DNA of 11,439 nt from Methylococcaceae bacterium (lineage in GTDB: Bacteria > Pseudomonadota > Gammaproteobacteria > Methylococcales > Methylococcaceae). Positions within the stretch are counted from its first letter, which is position 1. Each line of letters starts with the position of its first letter. The stretch spans positions 1 to 11,439 of the forward strand of contig SXQV01000043.1 of NCBI GenBank assembly GCA_005792805.1, read 5' to 3'. Under the pieces are notes generated by a model. That model was given only the letters and a program-made list of their open reading frames with translations. It did not search any database and was not told where the DNA came from. Positions 6,182-11,439 of this stretch are shown here, in pieces. The translations under genes and the position numbers were made by a program.

Positions 6182-7380
6182 GGCTGCTGCCCCCTAATTT
6201 CACGGCCACGCGAGGAGGCAGACCTCGCTGACTTCGCGCCAGTTTCATGAACTTCATGCACTACCGCAGCAGGCAACTCTGATTCGTTGGCCACCCCTGA
6301 AGTAGCACCAAAGCGTTGCAGTTTGTCGACTGGGAGATAGAGCATGTTATTGGAGTCCTTCACATCGACTATGATCGCGCCGGTTTGCCCCAATACGTCC
6401 TGCATCGCATCCAGGTACATCCGTTCTCGAGTGACATCCGAAGACTTTTCATATTCCGCGAGCAGTTGCAGGAAGCGTGAAGACTCCCCCTCAGCTCGGG
6501 CAATAGCCTTCTGCTTATAGGCTTCCGACTCTTCGAGCAGGCGGGCCGCCGCGCCACGCGCCTTGGGCACCACCTCATTGGCATAGGCCTCGGCCTCATT
6601 TTTCAGCCGCTGCTCGTCCTCCCGGGCTTTGATGGCGTCCTCGAAGGCATTCTGCACTTCGTCAGGGGGCTGAGCATCCACCAGATTGACGTTACTGACA
6701 CTGATGCCAGTCTTGTATTCGTCAAGTGTCTGCTGTATTTCCGCTTTGATTTCGTCAGCAATATTACTCCGGCCTTCGGTTAGCACGAAGTCCATGGTGC
6801 TCTTGCCTATCACTGCTCGCTGTGCACTTTCAATCACCTGTTTAAGGGTGAGATCAGGATCAGCTACATTGAAAAGATAAGCCTGCGCATCCTTGATCTG
6901 ATATTGAACAGCCAATCGTATGTCGATGATATTTTCATCCTGGGTCAACATCATGGCTTCTTTTGGCACCGAACCCTGGGATTGCTGACGCCCACCCGAA
7001 CGATAACCGATCTCCAGGAACCGCTGCTGCTCAATGTTCACCACCTCTACCTTCTCGACAGGGGCAGGAAAATGCCAATGAAGACCGGGCAAGGTGGTAT
7101 CGGCATAGGCTCCGAAACGCGTCACCACTCCGCGACTTCCCTCATCGACCAGATAGATGCCAGTCAGCGCCCAGAGACCCAAAGCAACCGCAGTGACCAG
7201 CCCCACCAACTGAGCCGGCGCCTGATGCCCACCCGATCCACCAGAGGAACCACCGCCAAAAATACGGCTCAACTTGTCCTGTAACCCCTTGAGCACCTCA
7301 TCCAGATCAGGGGGAACAGGCGGCTGTTCACGACCACTCCATGGGTCTTTCTTATTTCCACCCGGCTCATTCCAGGACAT
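6178..7380 (-). CDS. hflK: FtsH protease modulator HflK (SPFH/prohibitin family)
   Basis: HflK is the partner of HflC in the membrane complex that surrounds FtsH. I place the start at the ATG at 7378-7380, giving 400 aa beginning MSWNEPGGNKKDPWSG, the conserved HflK N-terminus. GGAGAG lies seven bases upstream. The frame is open to 7488, but the extra 36 residues do not resemble the family. In order, the protein has a Pro/Gly-rich cytoplasmic segment with IFGGGSSGGSGG, one membrane segment (about 57-78, QLVGLVTAVALGLWALTG), an SPFH domain (about 80-265) with PGLHWHFPAPVEKVEVVNIE, a helical coiled-coil stretch rich in Glu, Lys and Arg, and a variable tail. It overlaps hflC by 4 bp and follows hflX by 111 bp. 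Confidence 0.97.
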   Translation of the reverse strand: MSWNEPGGNKKDPWSGREQPPVPPDLDEVLKGLQDKLSRIFGGGSSGGSGGHQAPAQLVGLVTAVALGLWALTGIYLVDEGSRGVVTRFGAYADTTLPGLHWHFPAPVEKVEVVNIEQQRFLEIGYRSGGRQQSQGSVPKEAMMLTQDENIIDIRLAVQYQIKDAQAYLFNVADPDLTLKQVIESAQRAVIGKSTMDFVLTEGRSNIADEIKAEIQQTLDEYKTGISVSNVNLVDAQPPDEVQNAFEDAIKAREDEQRLKNEAEAYANEVVPKARGAAARLLEESEAYKQKAIARAEGESSRFLQLLAEYEKSSDVTRERMYLDAMQDVLGQTGAIIVDVKDSNNMLYLPVDKLQRFGATSGVANESELPAAVVHEVHETGAKSARSASSRGREIRGQQP

Positions 7381-7398
7381 TGCATTTCTCTCCAGCGT

Positions 7399-7413
7399 GT
7401 AGTCTGAGACTAC
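7399..7413. repeat. Perfect 15-nt palindrome upstream of hflK
   Basis: The sequence GTAGTCT-G-AGACTAC has 7-bp arms around one central base. Its right end overlaps a second palindrome, CTACGTAG (7410-7417). It lies 19-33 bp before the hflK ATG, just upstream of the ribosome-binding site, in the 111-bp hflX-hflK gap. The location and symmetry suit an operator or a small 5' hairpin. No family of regulator is recognisable. Nothing else is evident in this gap, and no strong promoter is seen. Confidence 0.55.
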
Positions 7414-7491
7414 GTAGTTAGTGTTTATTACTCTTTCCCAGAGACCAGGCACCGTCAGCGCCGAGCCACTCATCAGGAGACGCTCCACCTT

Positions 7492-8796
7492 TCAGGCAGC
7501 ATGCACCCCGGCATCCTGAGCCGCTTCACGGACATCGAGCATGGAACCAAAGCGGACATCCAAAAAGCGAAGGCTTTCGGGTGGCCCCTCTACCCGCATT
7601 GACCAGCCACCTTGCTCATCTTTCTCATCACGAAGGATGGTGGCAACCCGATAAAGTGAAGCACGTATCTCACCGTCCGTGGGCCCCAATTGTAAGTCAC
7701 GCACGATGGTGGAACCGCAAAATCGATCACGCAAACAGTCCGTCAGAAGCCCCAGTCCCAGCTTCGCCTGCGAGGACAACCACACCTGGCTGATGTGACC
7801 GCTTTCATTTTTCTCGACATGCGGGAACACATCTTCCAGCCGGTCTATTTTGTTCATCACACGGATTTGCGGCACTTCATCTGCACCGATTTCCTCAATT
7901 ACCCGGTCAACTTCGTCTATCGTCTCCGCCATCTGCTCATCGCTTGCATCAACGACATGCAGCAGCAGATCCGCCTCGACCGTCTCCTGCAGGGTAGAGC
8001 GAAAAGCCGCCACCAGCTCGTGTGGCAAGTCCCTGACAAAGCCGACCGTATCCGCCAGTACCACCGGCTGATGAGGTCCAATCATGCAACGCTTGAGCGT
8101 GGGATCCAGTGTCGCGAAAAGTTGGTCAGCCGCGTAAACGTTCGCCCCCGTCAACGCATTGATTAGGGTCGACTTACCTGCATTGGTGTACCCGACCAAT
8201 CCCACGACGGGAATTTCGGATCTACGCCGCGCTCTGCGGCCTTGACCACGCTGTTTATCAACTTTTTCCAGACGTTTCTGAATTTGGCTGATCCGCTTAC
8301 CGATCAACCGTTTATCCGTTTCCAACTGAGTTTCGCCGGGCCCCCGGAGACCGATACCCCCCTTCTGGCGCTCAAGGTGCGTCCACCCCCGCACGAGCCG
8401 AGTGGATAAATGCTTGAGTTGTGCCAGCTCCACCTGCAGCTTGCCCTCATAGCTTTGGGCTCGCTGAGCAAATATATCGAGAATCAGACCGGTTCGGTCC
8501 AGTACCCGTACATTGAGCTCCTTCTCGAGATTGCGCTCCTGGCTGGGGGAAAGCGGGTTATTGAAGATCACCAGCTCCGCCTCGTGAGCCGCGACCATGG
8601 CGGCCAACTCGCCCAGCTTGCCCTTGCCGATAAAAAAGCGGGGATCAGGAGCTTCGCGCTTGCTGACCAGGATGTCCACCGGGGATGCGCCAGCCGATAT
8701 GGCAAGCTCCCGGAGCTCCTGAACGGCATGTTCGCTCTGCCCCGCTCCCCCATAGACCAGCACAGCGCGCTCGCCTGATTTGGGGCGATCAAACAA
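7492..8796 (-). CDS. hflX: Ribosome-associated GTPase HflX
   Basis: HflX is a GTPase that binds the large ribosomal subunit and splits or rescues stalled 70S ribosomes under stress. The 434-aa product is full length (E. coli 426). The N-terminal nucleotide-binding domain (about 1-115) contains FFIGKGKLGEL and RTGLILDIFAQRAQSYEGKLQ. The helical linker holds GGIGLRGPGETQLETDKR (about 146-163). The G domain has G1 GYTNAGKST (202-210), G3 DTVG (249-252) and G4 NKID (315-318). The start is TTG at 8794-8796: an in-frame TGA lies just upstream, GAAGG precedes it by six bases, and the resulting start (M)FDRPKSGERAVLV matches the MFDR start of E. coli HflX. It lies 60 bp after hfq in the usual hfq-hflX-hflK-hflC order. 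Confidence 0.98.
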   Translation of the reverse strand: MFDRPKSGERAVLVYGGAGQSEHAVQELRELAISAGASPVDILVSKREAPDPRFFIGKGKLGELAAMVAAHEAELVIFNNPLSPSQERNLEKELNVRVLDRTGLILDIFAQRAQSYEGKLQVELAQLKHLSTRLVRGWTHLERQKGGIGLRGPGETQLETDKRLIGKRISQIQKRLEKVDKQRGQGRRARRRSEIPVVGLVGYTNAGKSTLINALTGANVYAADQLFATLDPTLKRCMIGPHQPVVLADTVGFVRDLPHELVAAFRSTLQETVEADLLLHVVDASDEQMAETIDEVDRVIEEIGADEVPQIRVMNKIDRLEDVFPHVEKNESGHISQVWLSSQAKLGLGLLTDCLRDRFCGSTIVRDLQLGPTDGEIRASLYRVATILRDEKDEQGGWSMRVEGPPESLRFLDVRFGSMLDVREAAQDAGVHAA

Positions 8797-8856
8797 GAGA
8801 GGCCTTCAGGAAGTCAAACAAGGGAAGGAGCCTCTGCGTATCGGCATCGACCAGGA

Positions 8857-9102
8857 TCAAACCTCTTCCTCGGCTTCATCCTGCCCCTGCAACAGCCTCA
8901 CCTGTCGAGCAGGGACTATCGTGGAGATAGCATGCTTGTAGACCATCTGACTCACCGCGTTTTTGAGGATAATCACATACTGATCAAAAGAATCGACCTT
9001 CCCTTGGAGCTTGATCCCATTGACCAGATAGATTGATACCGGAACATGCTCCTTCCGTAGCGCATTCAGGAATGGATCCTGTAAGTTTTGACCCTTAGAC
9101 AT
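8857..9102 (-). CDS. hfq: RNA chaperone Hfq
   Basis: Hfq is a hexameric Sm-like protein that pairs small RNAs with mRNAs. The 81-aa product begins MSKGQNLQDPFLNALRKEHV. Sm1 covers about residues 20-52 (VPVSIYLVNGIKLQGKVDSF). Sm2 covers about 53-66 and has the diagnostic YKHAIST motif (55-61), which forms the proximal uridine-binding pore. Gln8, Asp9, Tyr25, Lys31, Lys56 and His57 are present. The rim patch, RRER in E. coli, is RKEH here (16-19). Position 42 is Tyr where E. coli has Phe. The C-terminal tail is short (about 15 residues) and acidic, ending DEAEEEV. GGAG lies seven bases before the ATG. The gene is preceded by an AT-rich gap with a palindrome and is followed by hflX after 60 bp. 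Confidence 0.99.
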   Translation of the reverse strand: MSKGQNLQDPFLNALRKEHVPVSIYLVNGIKLQGKVDSFDQYVIILKNAVSQMVYKHAISTIVPARQVRLLQGQDEAEEEV

Positions 9103-9122
9103 TCCATTTCTCCATTATTGTT

Positions 9123-9139
9123 TTAGATTTTAAATCTAA
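9123..9139. repeat. Perfect 17-nt AT-rich palindrome upstream of hfq
   Basis: TTAGATTT (9123-9130), a central T, and AAATCTAA (9132-9139) form a perfect inverted repeat 21-37 bp before the hfq ATG and 10 bp before its GGAG. It sits in the most AT-rich part of the glmM-hfq gap, where a promoter for hfq is expected. No confident -35/-10 pair stands out, although TAAAAT and TAAATAAT occur near 9160-9180. It may be an operator or chance AT symmetry. Confidence 0.5.
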
Positions 9140-9184
9140 TGACATTCATATTCCGGGGATTATTTAATCAAATTTTACCGTAAG

Positions 9185-9224
9185 CTGCCATGCGACTTTC
9201 GGCAATCAGTCGACAACCATGCAG
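9185..9224 (-). repeat. Imperfect hairpin just downstream of glmM
   Basis: The inner arms CGACT (9193-9197) and AGTCG (9208-9212) are flanked by outer arms CTGCCATG (9185-9192) and CATGCAG (9218-9224). They pair with one bulged C and a 5-nt bulge. The structure begins about 10 nt after the glmM stop on the minus strand. No T tract follows, so it is at best a weak terminator or a 3'-end stabiliser. It and the palindrome at 9123-9139 are the only structures I see in the 131-bp glmM-hfq gap. Confidence 0.35.
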
Positions 9225-9233
9225 GCGGGGAGG

Positions 9234-10577
9234 TCAGTGCCCCAGAATATCGGTCACTGCAGCGGCAAGCTTACCGGCAAGACTTCTCACCTTCTCACCA
9301 TCAACTCCTTCCACCATGACCCGAACCAGAGGTTCGGTTCCGGAAGACCTCAACAAGACCCTCCCCCGGCCCGCCAGCTCCCGCTCCACCTCAAGTTTCA
9401 GGCTTTGCACGGCATCGAACTGATCCAAATCCACCCGCTCCCGGACCTTAACATTGACCAGACATTGCGGATATTTATCCATCGCCTGCACCAACTCGGC
9501 AAGACTTTTTCCGGTTGACCGCATAGCTTCCATGACCTGCAATGCCGCCACAATGCCATCACCCGTCGGTATTCGATCACGGCAGATAATGTGACCTGAA
9601 CTCTCACCACCGAGAGTACTCTGGTGGGCCATCATCATCTCCATGACGTAGCGATCACCCACAGCCGCCCGCTTAAGGCCGACACCCAGCTTTGACAAGG
9701 CATGTTCCAGCCCCAGGTTGGTCATCAGTGTTCCAATCACGGGACCGAACAATTCACCCCGGGCCTGCCTGGCTGAAGCGATGACGAAGAGCAACTCATC
9801 TCCATCCACGATGTTGCCCGCGTGATCGACCATGATCAGGCGATCACCATCACCGTCCAGCGCCAAGCCAAAGTCAGCGCCCTCTTCGAGTACTCTGCCC
9901 GCCAAAGATTCAGGCTTGGTCGCACCCACCCCCTCATTGATATTGAAACCATTGGGATGGTCACCCATGGTGATTACGGTGGCGCCTAATTCGGAAAACA
10001 CGAACGGCGCAACATGGTAGGTCGAACCATGCGCACAATCGACCACCAGCTTGACCCCATCAAAGTCCATGCCAGTGGCTATCGTACTCTTGCAGAATTC
10101 TATATACCGGCCCGCCGCATCCTTGAGGCGTGTGGCTTTACCAATGCGAGAAGAATCAACCGTGGTCATCGGCTGATCGATTTCGCTCTCTATCAATCTT
10201 TCTATGTCGTCCGACAGCTTTAGACCATCGGGACCAAAAAACTTGATGCCATTATCGTAGTAAGGATTGTGTGACGCGCTGATGACAATTCCAGCTTCCG
10301 CACGAAAAGTCCGCGTCAAATAAGAGATGGCCGGCGTCGGCATGGGCCCCATCAGCTGCGTGTTGACCCCAGCTGCAGAAAGCCCGGCCTCCAGCGCCGA
10401 CTCGAACATATACCCCGAAATTCGGGTGTCCTTGCCAATCAGCACCGTCGGATCCTTCCGATCACGCGCAAAAACCCGCCCGGCGGCCCAGCCCAGCTTC
10501 AGGACGAAATCAGCGGTAATCGGGTAAGTTCCGACCTTGCCGCGAATACCATCCGTTCCAAAATATGCCCGACTCAT
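9234..10577 (-). CDS. glmM: Phosphoglucosamine mutase
   Basis: GlmM converts glucosamine-6-phosphate to glucosamine-1-phosphate for UDP-GlcNAc, and so supplies peptidoglycan and lipopolysaccharide synthesis. The 447-aa product is full length (E. coli 445). The catalytic phosphoserine loop is ISASHNPYYDNGIKFFG (Ser102). The metal loop is DGDGDR (about 240-245). The sugar loop is GGESSGH (about 322-328). The phosphate-binding loop is RSSGTEPLVRVM near the C-terminus. GESSGH and the overall length separate it from phosphoglucomutase/phosphomannomutase. The ATG at 10575-10577 has GGAG six bases upstream. It lies 114 bp after ftsH, across a terminator, so it probably has its own promoter. In E. 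coli and many relatives folP lies between ftsH and glmM; it is absent here. Confidence 0.99.
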   Translation of the reverse strand: MSRAYFGTDGIRGKVGTYPITADFVLKLGWAAGRVFARDRKDPTVLIGKDTRISGYMFESALEAGLSAAGVNTQLMGPMPTPAISYLTRTFRAEAGIVISASHNPYYDNGIKFFGPDGLKLSDDIERLIESEIDQPMTTVDSSRIGKATRLKDAAGRYIEFCKSTIATGMDFDGVKLVVDCAHGSTYHVAPFVFSELGATVITMGDHPNGFNINEGVGATKPESLAGRVLEEGADFGLALDGDGDRLIMVDHAGNIVDGDELLFVIASARQARGELFGPVIGTLMTNLGLEHALSKLGVGLKRAAVGDRYVMEMMMAHQSTLGGESSGHIICRDRIPTGDGIVAALQVMEAMRSTGKSLAELVQAMDKYPQCLVNVKVRERVDLDQFDAVQSLKLEVERELAGRGRVLLRSSGTEPLVRVMVEGVDGEKVRSLAGKLAAAVTDILGH

Positions 10578-10603
10578 GCTTTACTCCATCACCAATTCGG
10601 CGC

Positions 10604-10632
10604 TAACCCAAGCGCTTAAATTATCCTGTCAA
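10604..10632 (-). promoter_or_regulatory. Possible glmM promoter
   Basis: A perfect TTGACA (-35) lies at 10632-10627 on the minus strand, sharing its first bases with the T tract of the ftsH terminator. The hexamer 17 bp downstream is GGGTTA (10609-10604), a poor -10, and no better one is in register. A promoter for glmM is expected here because the terminator isolates it from ftsH, but this assignment is weak. Confidence 0.3.
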
Positions 10633-10664
10633 AAAACCAAGTCCCTGCCTGAGCAGGGGCTCAA
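10631..10664 (-). terminator. Intrinsic terminator after ftsH
   Basis: On the minus strand, CCCTGC-TCAG-GCAGGG forms a 6-bp GC-rich stem with a tetraloop. The stem can be extended past one mismatch by weaker pairs, and it is followed by ACTTGG and then TTTTTT. It begins about 28 nt after the ftsH stop. It should end most ftsH transcripts and separate ftsH from glmM. Confidence 0.8.
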
Positions 10665-10691
10665 GTCACGTTAGATTGAGTACAGAAAAAT

Positions 10692-11439
10692 TTAATGCTG
10701 CTCTGCCGCCTTACCCAGCTTATCGGTGGCTTCTTTTTCAGCTTCGGGCGGCTTGGCAGCTGATCCATCGGCAGGAGGAGCTTCATCCCAATTCTGCGGA
10801 GGGCGCGGCACCTTACCCTCCATGATGTCATCAATCTGGAAATGATCGATGGTCTCGTACTTCATGAGCGCATCAGCCATCAGATTAACCTTGTCCAGGT
10901 TCTCCTTCAGAATCCGCTCGCTGCGGTCGTAATTCCGGTCGATGAAGGATCGAATCTCCTCGTCGATGAGGTGCGCCGTCTCCTCCGAGACCATTTTATG
11001 CTTGGTAACGGATCGACCCAAGAAGACTTCACCCTCCTCCTCGCTATAGGCCAGCGGTCCCAAACGTTCCGACAAGCCCCAACGAGTGACCATGTTCCTC
11101 GCCAAATTAGTGGCCCGCTCGATGTCGTTTTGGGCTCCTGTCGTCACTTTTTTACGGCCAAAAACAATCTCCTCGGCTATGCGGCCACCAAAGAGACTGG
11201 AAATCTGGCTCTCCAGTTTTTCCAGGCTGGCGCTATATTGATCCCGCTCCGGCAAGAACATGGTGATTCCAAGTGCCCGCCCACGCGGCATGATGCTGAC
11301 CTTGTAAACCGGATCATGGTCGGGCACCAGGCGGCCAACAATGGCATGCCCCGCTTCATGAACAGCGGTGAGGCGTTTTTCTTCCTCACTCATCACCATG
11401 GACTTACGCTCGGCACCCATCATGATCTTGTCCTTGGCC
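10692..11439 (-). CDS. ftsH: ATP-dependent zinc metalloprotease FtsH, C-terminal part (runs off the window)
   Basis: FtsH is the essential hexameric inner-membrane AAA+ protease that degrades misassembled membrane proteins and short-lived regulators such as LpxC and sigma-32. The window holds the last 248 codons; the membrane segments and Walker motifs lie beyond 11439. The visible part begins AKDKIMMGAERKSMVMSEEE, at the junction of the AAA+ and protease domains. The zinc-binding HEAGH follows at about visible residues 27-31, and TGAQNDIERATNLARNMVT supplies the third zinc-binding acidic residue. GEVFLGRSV and ALMKYETID lie near the end of the protease domain. The tail is Pro/Ala/Lys/Glu rich and ends KLGKAAEQH. 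HflK and HflC, its regulators, are encoded 3-5 kb downstream on the same strand. Confidence 0.98.
   Translation of the reverse strand, partial: AKDKIMMGAERKSMVMSEEEKRLTAVHEAGHAIVGRLVPDHDPVYKVSIMPRGRALGITMFLPERDQYSASLEKLESQISSLFGGRIAEEIVFGRKKVTTGAQNDIERATNLARNMVTRWGLSERLGPLAYSEEEGEVFLGRSVTKHKMVSEETAHLIDEEIRSFIDRNYDRSERILKENLDKVNLMADALMKYETIDHFQIDDIMEGKVPRPPQNWDEAPPADGSAAKPPEAEKEATDKLGKAAEQH

Noticed and set aside
7381..7488. N-terminal extension of hflK to 7488
   Set aside because: The extra 36 residues do not match HflK. The ATG at 7380 has a good ribosome-binding site and gives the conserved MSWNEPGG start.

Overview
The window is a stretch of conserved chromosomal housekeeping genes from a gammaproteobacterium. 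The evidence is the close match of the RecA, Hfq, HflX, HflK, PurA and FtsH products to gammaproteobacterial forms, and the gene orders hfq-hflX-hflK-hflC-hisZ-purA and pncC(cinA)-recA-recX-alaS. The presence of hisZ points away from the enteric bacteria, which use a long HisG without HisZ, and towards lineages such as Pseudomonas, Chromatiales and sulfur oxidisers. I cannot name the genus. I see no prophage, insertion sequence, CRISPR array, tRNA or rRNA.

Every supported gene is on the minus strand, so transcription runs from high to low coordinates. From right to left: the 3' end of ftsH (10692-11439), closed by a good intrinsic terminator (10631-10664); glmM (9234-10577); a 131-bp AT-rich gap; hfq (8857-9102); hflX (7492-8796, TTG start); hflK (6178-7380); hflC (5324-6181, GTG start, overlapping hflK); a 130-bp gap with a perfect 13-bp inverted repeat; hisZ (4015-5193); purA (2683-3978); pncC (2129-2629, GTG start); a broken thpR remnant (1919-2136); recA (761-1807); recX (297-764, probable CTG start overlapping the recA stop); and the 5' end of alaS (1-262).

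The genes fall into functional groups. FtsH is the membrane AAA+ protease, and HflK/HflC are the SPFH proteins that assemble around it. Hfq and HflX act on RNA and ribosomes. GlmM feeds cell-wall precursor synthesis, PurA makes AMP, and HisZ regulates histidine synthesis. PncC recycles the NMN released by DNA ligase and sits next to recA/recX, the recombination and SOS pair. AlaS follows.

The most interesting items are small. (1) A 2'-5' RNA ligase-like thpR gene, not an intact gene, lies between pncC and recA. It has lost about two thirds of its length, and its two ends are in different frames. (2) recX very probably starts at a CTG that overlaps the recA stop. (3) AlaRS has Cys where Arg or Lys normally lies in the motif-2 region. 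(4) I find no canonical CTG-N10-CAG LexA box upstream of recA. (5) Several perfect palindromes lie in the intergenic gaps. (6) The glmM-hfq junction looks like a rearrangement, with no folP or miaA at their usual places. I do not see an undescribed multi-gene system here.
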